A DNA stretch of 64,000 bases from Bradyrhizobium ontarionense (GTDB taxonomy: Bacteria > Pseudomonadota > Alphaproteobacteria > Rhizobiales > Xanthobacteraceae), in contig NZ_CP088156.1 of assembly GCF_021088345.1 (NCBI RefSeq), positions 5,704,001-5,768,000 on the forward strand, read 5' to 3'. This document shows, one piece after another, positions 7,957 to 17,971 of this stretch (positions are counted from its first letter, which is position 1; every line of letters begins with the position of its first letter). Both the position numbers and the translations under genes were made by a program. The notes beneath the pieces are model-generated. The model worked only from the letters and a program-made list of their open reading frames with translations, was not told the DNA's origin and ran no database searches.

Positions 7957-10431
7957 TTGTCCCTTCGCTTCGACACACCGCTGCCCATCGACGCCGTGCT
8001 GGACGAGCTGTCCGGCACGCTCGCGCGCAGCAATACCGCCGTCCTGGTGGCGCCGCCGGGCGCCGGCAAGACGACGCGGGTGCCGCTGGCGCTGCTGGAT
8101 GCGCCCTGGGTCGGGACCAGGAAGATCATCGTGCTGGAGCCGCGGCGCATCGCGGCGCGCGCCAGCGCCGAGCGCATGGCCAAGTCGCTGGGCGAGCGCG
8201 CCGGCGACACCGTCGGCTACCGCGTGCGCTTCGGCTCGAAGATCTCGCGCGCGACCCGCATCGAGGTCGTCACCGAGGGCATCTTCACCCGGCAGATTCT
8301 GGATGACCCCGAACTCGGCGGCGTCGCCGCCGTGCTGTTCGACGAATTCCACGAGCGCTCGCTCGATGCGGACCTGGGCCTTGCGCTGGCGCGCGATGCG
8401 CAGCAGGGCCTGCGTGAGGATCTCCGGATCCTCGTGATGTCGGCGACGCTCGATGGTGCTCGGGTGGCGAAGCTGCTCGGCGATGCGCCGGTGGTCGAGA
8501 GCGAGGGCCGCGCCTATCCGGTGGAGACGCGCTATGTCGGCCGCAAGCCGGACGCGCCGGTCGAGCGCCAGATGGCGGAGACGATCGCGAGCGCGCTGCG
8601 CGCCGACTCAGGCTCCGTGCTGGCCTTCCTGCCCGGCGCGGCCGAGATCCGGCGCACGCAGACCATGCTGACCGAGCGCATTCACGATGCGGCCATCGAG
8701 ATCGTCCCGCTGTTCGGCGCGCTCGATGCCGCGGTCCAGGATCGGGCGATTTCGCCCGCCCCCAAGGGCAGCCGCAAGGTCGTGCTGGCGACCTCGATCG
8801 CCGAGACCTCGCTGACGATCGAGGGCGTGCGGATCGTGGTGGATTCCGGCCTCGCCCGTGTGCCGCGCTACGAGCCGGATATCGGCCTGACCCGGCTGGA
8901 GACGGTGCGGGCCTCGCGCGCCGCCGTCGATCAGCGCCGCGGCCGCGCCGGCCGCACCGAGCCGGGCGTCTGCTACCGTCTGTGGGACGAGCCGCAGACC
9001 GCCTCGCTGGCGGCGTATACGCAGCCGGAAATCCTCAGCGCCGATCTGTCCTCGCTGGTGCTCGATCTCGCGCAATGGGGCGTCAGCGATCCCTTTGCGC
9101 TCGGCTTCCTCGATCCGCCGCCGCTTCCAGCCTGGAAGGAGGCGCGGGACCTGCTGAGCGAACTTGGTGCGCTCGATGCCGACGGCCGCCTGACCGACGA
9201 GGGCCGGCGGCTGCGGGCGCTGGCGCTGCCGCCGCGGCTCGCCCGCATGATCGTCGATTCGGCCGACGACGGAGCGGCCGCGCAAGCGGCCGACATCGCT
9301 GCGATCCTGACCGAGCGCGGTCTTGGCGGCGACAGCGTCGATCTCGAGGTGCGGCTCGACCAGTTCCGCCGCGACCGCTCGCCACGTGCGCAGAGCGCGC
9401 GTGAGCTGGCGCGGCGCTGGGCGCAGCAGGTGGCGTCGTCGTCCTCCCAGCAGGGGGGAGGGGACATCTCGACCGGCATGATGCTCGCGTTCGCCTTCCC
9501 CGACCGGGTCGCGCGCAACCGCGGCAACGGGAGCTTCGTGCTCGCGAATGGCCGCGGGGCCGCGGTCGAGCAGACCTCAGCGCTGGCGCGCGCGCCCTAT
9601 ATCGCCGTCGGCGAGCTGACCGGGACGGCGGCGAGCGGCCGCATCCTGCTCGCGGCAGCGCTCGCGATCGAGGACATCGAGCGCCACTTCGCCGCTCAGA
9701 TCGAAGCCCGCGACGAGGTCAGCTTCGACCGGGACGCGATGGCGCTGCGGGCGCGCCGCAGGCGCAAGCTGCACGCGATCACAATGGCCGATGCGCCGGT
9801 CGCGCTGACGCCGTCCGAAGAAACTGCGCGCATCTTTGCCGAGGGCATCTGCGCCGCCGGCCTCGAGAGGTTGCCCTGGTCGAAAGCGGCGAAGCAATGG
9901 CGTGACCGGGTCATGTTCCTGCGCAAGGCCGAGGGAGACAGCTGGCCGGACCTGTCGGACACCGGCCTTGCTGAGCGGCGCGAGGACTGGCTGGTGCCGC
10001 TGCTCGCCGACAAGACCTCGCTGCGTGATGTCTCTCCCGGCGAGGTTTCCGACGCCGTCATGGCGTTGCTGCCGTGGGATCTGCGCGCCCGGCTCGACCG
10101 CGAGGCGCCGACTCATTTCGAGGCGCCGACCGGGACCATGCTCGCGATCGACTACGAGGCCGAGCAGGGCCCGACCATCGCGGTCCGGCTGCAGGAGCTG
10201 TTCGGGCTTGATGTCCACCCCTCGATTGCCAAGGGGGCGGTGCCGCTGGTGCTGGAGCTGCTATCGCCGGCACAGCGGCCGGTGCAGGTCACGCGCGATC
10301 TGCCCGGTTTCTGGCGCGGCTCCTATGCCGCCGTCCGCACCGACCTCCGCGGTCGCTACCCGCGCCATCCCTGGCCGGATGACCCTGCGCATGCGGTTCC
10401 GACGCGCCGAGCGAAGCCACGGGGGACATAG
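7957..10431 (+). CDS. hrpB: ATP-dependent helicase HrpB
   Basis: DEAH-type RNA helicase of the HrpB family, 824 aa, the usual size. Walker A is APPGAGKTT (residues 32-40). The DEAH box appears as DEFHERSLDADL near residue 128, the HrpB variant. Motif III is SATLDG and motif VI is QRRGRAGRTEPG. The C-terminal HrpB-specific domain follows. Its physiological substrate is not well defined in most bacteria. The start is a TTG at 7957; no ATG is better placed in frame, and Walker A would be damaged by later starts. The upstream 130 bases are taken up by a repeat. Confidence 0.93.
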   Translation: MSLRFDTPLPIDAVLDELSGTLARSNTAVLVAPPGAGKTTRVPLALLDAPWVGTRKIIVLEPRRIAARASAERMAKSLGERAGDTVGYRVRFGSKISRATRIEVVTEGIFTRQILDDPELGGVAAVLFDEFHERSLDADLGLALARDAQQGLREDLRILVMSATLDGARVAKLLGDAPVVESEGRAYPVETRYVGRKPDAPVERQMAETIASALRADSGSVLAFLPGAAEIRRTQTMLTERIHDAAIEIVPLFGALDAAVQDRAISPAPKGSRKVVLATSIAETSLTIEGVRIVVDSGLARVPRYEPDIGLTRLETVRASRAAVDQRRGRAGRTEPGVCYRLWDEPQTASLAAYTQPEILSADLSSLVLDLAQWGVSDPFALGFLDPPPLPAWKEARDLLSELGALDADGRLTDEGRRLRALALPPRLARMIVDSADDGAAAQAADIAAILTERGLGGDSVDLEVRLDQFRRDRSPRAQSARELARRWAQQVASSSSQQGGGDISTGMMLAFAFPDRVARNRGNGSFVLANGRGAAVEQTSALARAPYIAVGELTGTAASGRILLAAALAIEDIERHFAAQIEARDEVSFDRDAMALRARRRRKLHAITMADAPVALTPSEETARIFAEGICAAGLERLPWSKAAKQWRDRVMFLRKAEGDSWPDLSDTGLAERREDWLVPLLADKTSLRDVSPGEVSDAVMALLPWDLRARLDREAPTHFEAPTGTMLAIDYEAEQGPTIAVRLQELFGLDVHPSIAKGAVPLVLELLSPAQRPVQVTRDLPGFWRGSYAAVRTDLRGRYPRHPWPDDPAHAVPTRRAKPRGT

Positions 10432-10578
10432 TTGACGCAAATTATACCGCCGCAGGGCTGTCGTTAACGCTTCGCTCATCGTTTTCGCCAAAATGGCGGC
10501 GGCAGCTGGTTTGGCTCAGTCGTATGTCGGCGGCTTTGATGGTCAAATCGCCGGCAGGACAAAGTTGAGCGTGGCGTA

Positions 10579-11088
10579 ATGCGTAACATCATGATCTTCG
10601 CGGCCGTGCTGGTGGGTCTCGGCACCTTCATGGCGCAGCTGGCCGATCGCCTGACGCCCGCGCCGGCGTCTGCAACGCCTGCCGTCCGCGTCGCCACGAT
10701 GGAGTCCAGCGCCGCAGGTCGCAGCCTCAGCATTCCGACCGACCGCCGCGGGCATTTCCGGGCCGACGGCCGCATCGACGGCCAGCGTATCAGCTTCATG
10801 GTCGATACCGGCGCCTCGATGGTCGCGCTGAACGAGAGTTCGGCCGCCCGCTTCGGCCTGCGCCCCGCGCGCGGCGAATACACCGCCAATGTGACCACGG
10901 CCAACGGCACGGTGAAAGCCGCGCGGGCCAGGCTCGCCATGGTCGAGCTCGGCGAACTGACCATCCGTGACGTCGATGCGCTGGTGCTGCCCGATGCGGC
11001 GCTGTCGGAGAACCTGCTCGGCCTGTCCTTCCTGTCCAAGCTCAAGCGCTTCGCCTACGCCAACGGCCAGATGGTGCTCGAGCAGTAA
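10579..11088 (+). CDS. Retropepsin-like aspartic protease, membrane-anchored
   Basis: 169 aa. The N-terminal hydrophobic segment (IMIFAAVLVGLGTFMAQ) is probably a membrane anchor. It is followed by a clan AA aspartic protease domain with catalytic Asp76 in FMVDTGASMVAL and a C-terminal LLGLSFLSKLKRF, as in the TIGR02281 family. Such proteins carry one catalytic motif per chain and would act as dimers, probably in the periplasm. The substrate is unknown. Upstream is a 147-base gap; no operon partner is clear. Confidence 0.87.
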   Translation: MRNIMIFAAVLVGLGTFMAQLADRLTPAPASATPAVRVATMESSAAGRSLSIPTDRRGHFRADGRIDGQRISFMVDTGASMVALNESSAARFGLRPARGEYTANVTTANGTVKAARARLAMVELGELTIRDVDALVLPDAALSENLLGLSFLSKLKRFAYANGQMVLEQ

Positions 11089-11238
11089 TTGATCCGCTAC
11101 AGACCGCTCTCCGGACTCAATTCTGAGGGAGACGGGGCGCCTTAACGCATCTCGACGAAACCTGCCCGGTGGCCTTCCGCTTGCATGCCACTTTGGGTAA
11201 GGCTCTGTCGTCGATTTTCCGAGAAGGCGTCATTTTAC

Positions 11239-12741
11239 ATGTTGTTCCCCAAGCCCAAGCCCGTCCTGGTTCCCAACACCTACGCCTTCGAATCCGAGCC
11301 GATGGTGAAGCCGACCGGCTTCCGCGAATATGACGCGCGCTGGCTGTTCAACAAGGAAATCAACCTGATGGGGGTGCAGGCGCTCGGCATGGGGCTGGGT
11401 GCGCTGATCGCCGAACGCGGCGTCAAGCAGGAGATCGTGACCGGCCACGACTTCCGCGGCTACTCCGCCTCGATCAAATACGCGCTGATCTCAGGCCTGA
11501 TGGCGGCCGGCTGCAAGGTGCACGACATCGGCCTTGCCGTGACGCCGATGGCCTATTTCGCTCAGTTCGATCTCGACGTGCCCTGCGTGGCGATGGTCAC
11601 GGCTTCGCACAACGACAATGGCTGGACCGGCGTCAAGATGGGCGCCAACCGGCCGCTGACCTTTGGCCCTGAGGAGATGACTCGGCTCAAGGAGATCGTG
11701 CTCAACGCCGAGTTCAGGAACGGCAGCGGCGGCTCCTATCAGTTCCATGAAAATTATCCGGCGCGCTACATCGCCGACCTCACCAGCCGTCCCAAGCTGA
11801 AGCGCAGGCTGAAGGTCGTCGCAGCCTGCGGCAACGGCACCGCGGGCGCGTTCGCGCCGCAGGTGCTGGAGGCGATCGGCTGCGAGGTGGTCCCGCTCGA
11901 TACCGAGCTCGATCACACCTTCCCGAAATACAATCCCAATCCCGAAGACATGGAGATGCTGCACGCCATCCGCGACGCTGTGCTCGCGCACAAAGCCGAC
12001 GTCGGCCTCGGCTTCGATGGTGATGGCGACCGCTGCGGCGTGGTCGACAACACTGGCGAGGAGATCTTCGCCGACAAGGTCGGCGTGATGCTGGCACGCG
12101 ACATGTCGGCGATCCACAAGGATGCGCAGTTCGTCGTCGACGTGAAATCGACCGGCCTGTTCATGACCGACCCGGTGCTGCAGGCCCAGGGCGCCAAGAC
12201 GGTCTATTGGAAGACCGGCCACTCCTACATGAAGCGCCGGACCAACGAGCTCGGCGCGCTCGCCGGCTTCGAGAAGTCGGGCCACTTCTTCTTCAACAAG
12301 CCGTTCGGCCGCGGCTATGATGATGGCCTCGTCTCGGCGATCGCGATCTGTGAGATGCTCGACCGCGCGCCGGAAAAATCGATGGCGGATCTCAAGGACG
12401 CGCTGCCCAAGACCTGGTCGTCGCCGACGATGTCGCCGCATTGTGCCGACGAGGTCAAATACGGCGTGGTCGACGCGGTCGTGAAGCACTTCCAGGCGCT
12501 GCAGCAGCAGGGCGGCAAGGTGGCTGGACAGCCGATCCGCGATCTCGTCACGGTGAACGGCGTCCGCGTCACCGTCGAAGATGGCAGCTGGGGCCTGGTG
12601 CGGGCGTCATCCAACAAGCCGGAGCTGGTTGTCGTTGTCGAAAGCCCGGTGTCGGACCGGCGCATGCACGACATGTTCGACGCCGTCAATGAGGTGCTGA
12701 GGACGCATCCGGAGGTCGGCGCCTACAACCAGACGATCTGA
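11239..12741 (+). CDS. Phosphomannomutase/phosphoglucomutase
   Basis: Alpha-D-phosphohexomutase, 500 aa, interconverting hexose 1- and 6-phosphates for nucleotide-sugar synthesis. The active-site serine is Ser123 in TASHNDNGW. The metal loop is GFDGDGDRCG (about residue 259). The sugar-binding motif appears as GFEKSGHFFF. The C-terminal phosphate-binding loop is VRASSNKPELVV. The ATG at 11239 gives MLFPKPKPVLVPNTY; GAGAAGG lies about 11 bases upstream. Glucose versus mannose preference cannot be read from the sequence. Confidence 0.93.
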   Translation: MLFPKPKPVLVPNTYAFESEPMVKPTGFREYDARWLFNKEINLMGVQALGMGLGALIAERGVKQEIVTGHDFRGYSASIKYALISGLMAAGCKVHDIGLAVTPMAYFAQFDLDVPCVAMVTASHNDNGWTGVKMGANRPLTFGPEEMTRLKEIVLNAEFRNGSGGSYQFHENYPARYIADLTSRPKLKRRLKVVAACGNGTAGAFAPQVLEAIGCEVVPLDTELDHTFPKYNPNPEDMEMLHAIRDAVLAHKADVGLGFDGDGDRCGVVDNTGEEIFADKVGVMLARDMSAIHKDAQFVVDVKSTGLFMTDPVLQAQGAKTVYWKTGHSYMKRRTNELGALAGFEKSGHFFFNKPFGRGYDDGLVSAIAICEMLDRAPEKSMADLKDALPKTWSSPTMSPHCADEVKYGVVDAVVKHFQALQQQGGKVAGQPIRDLVTVNGVRVTVEDGSWGLVRASSNKPELVVVVESPVSDRRMHDMFDAVNEVLRTHPEVGAYNQTI

Positions 12742-12760
12742 GTCCGAACTGGCTTCAAGA

Positions 12761-13261
12761 TCAGACCGGCGGCACCGGCAGGGCCGTCACCGACTTGATC
12801 TTCTCCATGGCGAAGCGCGAGGTGACGTTCTTGAGCGGCACCGCGCTGATCAGCTTCTTGTAGAAGACGTCGTAGCTCTGCATGTCGGCAACGACGACGC
12901 GGAGCATGTAGTCGACGTCGCCCGCCATCCGGTAGAACTCCATCACCTCCGGCATCGAGCTCACCGCCTCGGCGAATTTCCGCAGCCAGGCCTCGGAATG
13001 GTCGGCGCTCTCGACAGAAACGAAGACGGAGATGCCGAGCCCGATCTTGTTCTGATCGACCAGGGCGACCCGGCGCAGGATCACGCCATCGGCCTCCAGC
13101 CTCTGGATGCGCTTCCAGCACGGTGTCGACGACAGCCCGACCCGGTCGCCGATCTCGGCGACGGACAGGGACGCATCCTCCTGCAGGACCATCAGGATCT
13201 TGCGGTCGATGGCGTCGAGCCGGCGATTGGCTTCGGAGCTCTGGGCGGAGACGTCGGTCAT
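12761..13261 (-). CDS. Lrp/AsnC family transcriptional regulator
   Basis: 166 aa. The N-terminal helix-turn-helix (LDAIDRKILMVLQEDASLSV, then VGLSSTPCWKRIQRLEADG) is followed by an RAM/AsnC ligand-binding domain (VMEFYRMAGDVDYMLRVVVADM). Such proteins sense amino acids and form octamers. The ATG at 13261 begins MTDVSAQSSEANRRLDAIDR. It is convergent with the phosphohexomutase, with 19 bases between stops. The ligand and targets are unknown. Confidence 0.93.
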   Translation of the reverse strand: MTDVSAQSSEANRRLDAIDRKILMVLQEDASLSVAEIGDRVGLSSTPCWKRIQRLEADGVILRRVALVDQNKIGLGISVFVSVESADHSEAWLRKFAEAVSSMPEVMEFYRMAGDVDYMLRVVVADMQSYDVFYKKLISAVPLKNVTSRFAMEKIKSVTALPVPPV

Positions 13262-13400
13262 GGAGAAATTTGTTCCATATGAAGGTCTATAAACCCTCAT
13301 ATAGAGAAAATCGTTCCAAAGCAAGGAGGGGCCGTTCAGGCCTTCCCAGGGGTGTCCGGTCGCGTCTCACGACATGCCAAGATGCGGTCTCTAATTACCG

Positions 13401-14339
13401 CTACTCGCCATTCTTCAACCAACGGCCGACCAGATGATGGGCGATGGCGAAGGGATGCGGGCCCGCGAGGCCGTCCTGATGTTGCCGCTGCAGCATCAGT
13501 CGGGCCTCGTCGCGGCTGAACCAGCGGACATCCTCGAGCTCGGTGCGGTCGATGACGATGTCCTCGTTCAGCGCCCGCGCGCTGCAGCCGATCATCAGGG
13601 ACGACGGATAGGGCCAGGGTTGTGTCATGTAATAGGCGACATCGGTGCAGCGGATTCCCGACTCCTCGAACACCTCGCGACGGACCGCGTCCTCGATCGT
13701 CTCGGCCGCCTCCACGAAACCGGCGAGGCACGAATACATTCCGGGCGGAAACTGCTTCTGACGCCCGAGCAGGCATTTTTCGCCGAAGGCGACCAGCGAG
13801 ATCACCACGGGGTCGGTGCGGGGGAAATGCTCGGCCTTGCAGCTCGGACATTCGCGCTTCCAGCCGCCTTCGCGCATCGCGGTCTTGGTGCCGCAATTGG
13901 CGCAGAAGCCGTGCCGCTGATGCCAGGAGACCATGGACTTGGCCATCGCAATGGTCGCCAGCTGATCCGGCGGGATCGCGCCCTGCATTGCGATGCCGCG
14001 CAGTTCGGTGACCGACACGTCCTCGCGACCCGCGAGCTTCTCGACGGCCCCCGGCGAGATGCCCATGCCGAATACAGCCTCGCCATCGCGCAGCCCCAGG
14101 AAAATCGTGCCCGGATTGGCGCCGAACTTGAGAGCCTCGTCGATCGACAACAGTGCGCGGAGCTGGTCGCCGTCGCGCCCAAGCACCAGCGAGTCGCGAT
14201 GAACGACATAGGCGCGCGTGCCCGGCTTGCCTTCGAGGGCAATCAGCTTCTCGTCATGGAAGCGCAGGTGGGCGGCACGATCGATCGGATGGCCGACGAA
14301 GGCCGGCTGTCCAAGAGGGAACAAGTCGAATGGCGACAT
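13401..14339 (-). CDS. nudC: NAD(+) diphosphatase / RNA deNADding enzyme NudC
   Basis: Nudix hydrolase of 312 aa that cleaves NAD(H) to NMN(H) and AMP and can remove NAD caps from RNA. A four-cysteine zinc ribbon (Cys146, Cys149, Cys164, Cys167) precedes the Nudix box (207-229: GFVEAAETIEDAVRREVFEE). The NudC signature after the box reads TQPWPYPSS. It lies 3 bases after the HIT gene, so the two are probably co-transcribed. Confidence 0.96.
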   Translation of the reverse strand: MSPFDLFPLGQPAFVGHPIDRAAHLRFHDEKLIALEGKPGTRAYVVHRDSLVLGRDGDQLRALLSIDEALKFGANPGTIFLGLRDGEAVFGMGISPGAVEKLAGREDVSVTELRGIAMQGAIPPDQLATIAMAKSMVSWHQRHGFCANCGTKTAMREGGWKRECPSCKAEHFPRTDPVVISLVAFGEKCLLGRQKQFPPGMYSCLAGFVEAAETIEDAVRREVFEESGIRCTDVAYYMTQPWPYPSSLMIGCSARALNEDIVIDRTELEDVRWFSRDEARLMLQRQHQDGLAGPHPFAIAHHLVGRWLKNGE

Positions 14340-14342
14340 CTC

Positions 14343-14762
14343 TCACCCTAGCCAGATCTTGCGCCGGATCGCGCTGATGAAATGCTGCACCTCCTGCCCA
14401 TCGTGCGGCACCGGCGGCGCGACGCCCCAGACCGGACGCGGCCACGCGACGTCACTGGTGCGGCGCGCGATAATGTGGATGTGAAGCTGCGGCACCACGT
14501 TGCCGAGTGCCGCGACGTTGAGCTTGTCGCACTTGGTGATCTCTTTGAGCGCCCGTGACACCCGTGTGGTCTCGGTCATCAGCTGCGCCTGCGCGACCTC
14601 GTCGAGATCGATGATCTCCACCGCGCCCTCGCGGCGCGGCACCAGCAGCAGCCACGGATAATTCGCATCCTTGATCACCAGCACCCGCGACAGTGGCAGG
14701 TCGCCGATGTCGATCGTGTCCTTCGCAAGTTGCGGATGCAGCGACCAGGCGGATTCGGGCAT
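14343..14762 (-). CDS. HIT domain protein
   Basis: 139 aa. The histidine triad segment reads PQLHIHIIAR (His94 and His96; the first triad position is Gln92), which fits a proteobacterial HIT branch that acts on nucleotide-phosphate conjugates such as Ap4A. The ATG at 14762 (MPESAWSLHPQL) has AGGAA 6 bases upstream; a start at 14813 would add an unconserved stretch. The gene is tightly upstream of nudC, so both may handle nucleotide waste. Confidence 0.9.
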   Translation of the reverse strand: MPESAWSLHPQLAKDTIDIGDLPLSRVLVIKDANYPWLLLVPRREGAVEIIDLDEVAQAQLMTETTRVSRALKEITKCDKLNVAALGNVVPQLHIHIIARRTSDVAWPRPVWGVAPPVPHDGQEVQHFISAIRRKIWLG

Positions 14763-14915
14763 GGCAGGTTCCTGGCGGGGCTCCGTTATCGTGCCTTCCG
14801 GCGGGAGCGTCATTGCACCTAAAGCCTTCCGAGCCAGGGTACAAGCCCGGCAGGGAGGTGGTCTGATCCGGCGAAGCTCGCGCTTGCTTTCCGGACCGTT
14901 TGGCCCCAAATAGGC

Positions 14916-15017
14916 GGCGGGAGATTGGCGGTGGACGAGCCACTCGCCAATCGGGTCAGGTCCGGAAGGAAGCAGCCCTAACGAGGTCCGGATCGGGTCG
15001 CTCGTCAGTCTCCTACC
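14916..15017 (+). ncRNA. ffs: Signal recognition particle RNA, small bacterial type (4.5S)
   Basis: The core GGTCAGGTCCGGAAGGAAGC at 14954-14973 is the universal SRP RNA apical loop that binds Ffh. The ends GGCGGGAGATTG and CAGTCTCCTACC pair to close a long hairpin of about 102 nt, the expected size. The exact ends are set from this pairing and could be off by a few bases. It precedes dnaX on the same strand. Confidence 0.95.
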
Positions 15018-15149
15018 TGTTTTCTCGAGCGAATCGCGCACAGATGGCGGGGACCCCGCGCAGGGCGGGCGCTCGACCGCACTCCGGCTGATTGCGTCGA
15101 CGATCGCGATCGATGCCGGCCTGGAATACGCTCACTTGCGGATCGCTCG

Positions 15150-16988
15150 ATGACCGACGCTGGCGCCCCACCCGTTCCGCCCGACAGCGCCGGCGCTCCT
15201 GCCAAGCCCTACCGGGTGCTGGCGCGCAAATACCGCCCTTCCAGCTTCGCAGATCTGATCGGCCAGGAAGCGGTGGTGCGCACCGTCTCGAACGCGTTCG
15301 AGACCGGCCGCATTCCGCAGGCCTGGATCCTGACGGGGGTCCGCGGCGTCGGCAAGACCACCACCGCCCGCATCCTTGCCCGCGCCCTGAATTACGAGCT
15401 GCCCGACGGCTCGGTGAAGGGCCCGACCATCCACATGCCCGTGCTCGGCACCCATTGCCAGGCGATCATGGAAAGCCGGCACATGGATGTGCTGGAGATG
15501 GACGCCGCCTCCCACACCGGCGTCGACGATGTCCGTCAGATCAATGACAGCGTCCGCTATGCGCCGGCCAGCGCGCGCTACAAGGTCTACATCATCGACG
15601 AAGTCCACATGCTGTCGACGGCGGCGTTCAACGCCTTCCTGAAGACGCTTGAGGAGCCGCCGGAGCACGCAAAGTTCGTGTTCGCCACCACCGAGATCCG
15701 CAAGGTGCCGGTGACGGTGCTGTCGCGCTGCCAGCGCTTCGACCTGCGCCGGGTCGAGGCCGACATCCTGATGAAGCATCTTGCCGGCATCGCGGCGAAG
15801 GAGGGCGTGACAATCGAGCCCGAGGCGCTCGGCATCATCGCGCGCGCCGCCGAAGGCTCGGTGCGTGATTCGCTGTCGCTGCTCGATCAGGCGATTGCGC
15901 ACAGCGCCGGCGAGGTTCGCGCCGACGATGTCCGGCAGATGCTCGGCCTCGCCGACCGCACCCGCGTCATCGACCTGTTCCATCATCTCGCCAGCGGCGA
16001 CATCGCCGCCGCGTTCAAGGAATTCCGCGAGCAGTACGACGTGGGCGCCGATCCGGTGGTCGTGCTGTCCGATCTCGCCGAGTTCGTCAACTTCGTCACC
16101 CGCGTGAAGGTGGTGCCGGCCACCGCTGATAACGTCGCCTTCAGCGAGACCGAGCGGCTGCGCGCGCGCGATTTCGCCACCAAGCTGTCGATGCGCGTGC
16201 TGTCGCGGATGTGGCAGATGCTGCTCAAGGGCATCGCCGAGACGCAAGGCGCGACGCGGCCTGCCGCCGCGGCGGAAATGGTGCTGGTACGGATCGCCTA
16301 TGCCGCCGATCTGCCGACGCCCGATGAAGCCATCCGTATGATCGACCAGAACGGCGGAGGGGCACCGATCATCACGAGCGGCGTGGCGTCTCGTCCTGCG
16401 CCTGCATCCAGCATGAGTGCGGGTGCATCGCCGGTCATGACGTCGGCGCCGATGCAGGCGCCGCGCACGCAAGGCCCGACGCTCGCCGCGGTCGGCGGCG
16501 GGATGCGCCCGCAGGCGATGTCATCGCAGCCGTCACCGGCATCACAGGAGCAGCCCGCGCTGCGCCTGGCAAGCTTCCAGGAGCTCGTCGCGCTCGCCGG
16601 CAAGAACCGTGACCTGATCACGAAGAGCGCGCTCGAGATGGACGTGCGGCTGGTCCGCTTCGAAGAAGGGCGCTTGGAGATCGCGCTGGAACGGACGGCG
16701 CAGCGCTCGCTTGTCTCGGACCTCGGCCGCAAGCTGGAAGACTGGACCGGCCGGCGCTGGACGGTGATCGTTTCGAATGAGCCGGGACAGGCGACCTTGC
16801 GCGAGCAGAATCTGCGCGCCAAGAGCGAGCGCGAGGCGGCAGCGGAGGCCGATCCGCGTGTGCAGGAGATCCTGGCGCGGTTCCCGGGCACCAAGGTGGT
16901 CGAAGTGCGCAGGCTCGCCCCCGAGCCGCCCGAATCGGACGCCAGTGCTGTCGAGCCGCCAGACGAGTCCGACAACGATGATTTCTAG
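15150..16988 (+). CDS. dnaX: DNA polymerase III subunits gamma and tau
   Basis: Clamp-loader ATPase of 612 aa. Walker A is GVRGVGKTTT (63-72), Walker B region YIIDEVHMLS, sensor 1 ATTEIRKVPVTVLSRCQRFD. The usual zinc module has only one of its four cysteines (THCQAIMES). The C-terminal half is Pro/Ala/Met-rich followed by a tau domain that would bind the polymerase. It begins a dnaX-ybaB-recR cluster with 20- and 25-base gaps, probably an operon. Confidence 0.96.
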   Translation: MTDAGAPPVPPDSAGAPAKPYRVLARKYRPSSFADLIGQEAVVRTVSNAFETGRIPQAWILTGVRGVGKTTTARILARALNYELPDGSVKGPTIHMPVLGTHCQAIMESRHMDVLEMDAASHTGVDDVRQINDSVRYAPASARYKVYIIDEVHMLSTAAFNAFLKTLEEPPEHAKFVFATTEIRKVPVTVLSRCQRFDLRRVEADILMKHLAGIAAKEGVTIEPEALGIIARAAEGSVRDSLSLLDQAIAHSAGEVRADDVRQMLGLADRTRVIDLFHHLASGDIAAAFKEFREQYDVGADPVVVLSDLAEFVNFVTRVKVVPATADNVAFSETERLRARDFATKLSMRVLSRMWQMLLKGIAETQGATRPAAAAEMVLVRIAYAADLPTPDEAIRMIDQNGGGAPIITSGVASRPAPASSMSAGASPVMTSAPMQAPRTQGPTLAAVGGGMRPQAMSSQPSPASQEQPALRLASFQELVALAGKNRDLITKSALEMDVRLVRFEEGRLEIALERTAQRSLVSDLGRKLEDWTGRRWTVIVSNEPGQATLREQNLRAKSEREAAAEADPRVQEILARFPGTKVVEVRRLAPEPPESDASAVEPPDESDNDDF

Positions 16989-17008
16989 ACAGGTTATGAG
17001 GTGCTCCG

Positions 17009-17329
17009 ATGGCTGACTTTCTCGGCATGATGAAACAGGCGGCGCAGCTGCAATCGAAAATGCAGGAGATGCAGGCGGAGCTCGGCAATGTCGAGGTCGA
17101 GGGCATCTCGGGCGGTGGCCTCGTCGCCGTGCGCATGACCGCCAAGATGGAAGTGAAGGGGATCAAGATCGATCCGTCGCTGCTGAAGCCGGAGGAGACA
17201 GAGATCCTGGAGGATCTCCTGGTGACGGCGCATGGCGACGCGCGCCGCAAGGCGGAAACCGCGATGCAGGAGAAGATGCAGGCCATCACCGGCAAGCTCG
17301 GCCTGCCGCCGGGCTTCGGCTTCGGCTAG
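17009..17329 (+). CDS. ybaB: YbaB/EbfC family nucleoid-associated protein
   Basis: 106 aa, DNA-binding dimer of the YbaB/EbfC fold. The start [20 protein letters not shown] and the body [20 protein letters not shown] are typical. The position between dnaX and recR is the conserved one across bacteria, suggesting a link with recombination and replication. Confidence 0.96.
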   Translation: MADFLGMMKQAAQLQSKMQEMQAELGNVEVEGISGGGLVAVRMTAKMEVKGIKIDPSLLKPEETEILEDLLVTAHGDARRKAETAMQEKMQAITGKLGLPPGFGFG

Positions 17330-17354
17330 CCGAACCAATGACATTCGTGAACTG

Positions 17355-17954
17355 ATGGCCGTCGCCGGTCCCGAGATCGAACGCCTGATCCAGTTGCTTG
17401 CGCGCCTGCCCGGTCTGGGGCCGCGCTCGGCGCGGCGTGCCGCGCTGCATCTGATCAAGAAGCGCGAGGCGCTGATGGTGCCGCTCGCGTCAGCAATGCA
17501 GGTCGCGATCGAGCGTATCCAGGTCTGCAAGACCTGCGGCAACATCGATACGCAGAGCCCCTGTACGGTGTGCACCGATCCGCGCCGCGATCCGGCGATG
17601 ATCGTCGTCGTCGCCGATGTCGCCGACCTCTGGGCGCTGGAGCGCGCCAAGGCCAGCAACGGCCGCTATCACGTGCTCGGCGGCACCTTGTCGCCGCTCG
17701 ACGGCGTCGGCCCGCAGGACCTCACCATCGATGCGCTGGTGCAGCGCGCGCATGCACCCGAGGTGCAGGAGATCATCCTCGCCCTGAATGCGACGGTGGA
17801 TGGACAGACCACCGCGCACTATATCACCGACCTCCTCCAGGAGGCGAACGTCAAGGTCACGCGACTGGCGCACGGCGTGCCGGTCGGCGGCGAGCTCGAC
17901 TATCTCGACGAAGGAACGCTGTCGGCCGCGATGCGGCAGCGGACTTTGTTCTAA
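17355..17954 (+). CDS. recR: Recombination protein RecR
   Basis: 199 aa, the family length. It works with RecF and RecO to load RecA at gaps. A helix-hairpin-helix ([20 protein letters not shown]) is followed by a four-cysteine zinc finger ([16 protein letters not shown]) and a Toprim domain ([15 protein letters not shown]). The ATG at 17355 is chosen because the sequence upstream in frame is the ybaB coding region read in another frame. Confidence 0.97.
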   Translation: MAVAGPEIERLIQLLARLPGLGPRSARRAALHLIKKREALMVPLASAMQVAIERIQVCKTCGNIDTQSPCTVCTDPRRDPAMIVVVADVADLWALERAKASNGRYHVLGGTLSPLDGVGPQDLTIDALVQRAHAPEVQEIILALNATVDGQTTAHYITDLLQEANVKVTRLAHGVPVGGELDYLDEGTLSAAMRQRTLF

Positions 17955-17971
17955 GCACAGACGGAAGTGGA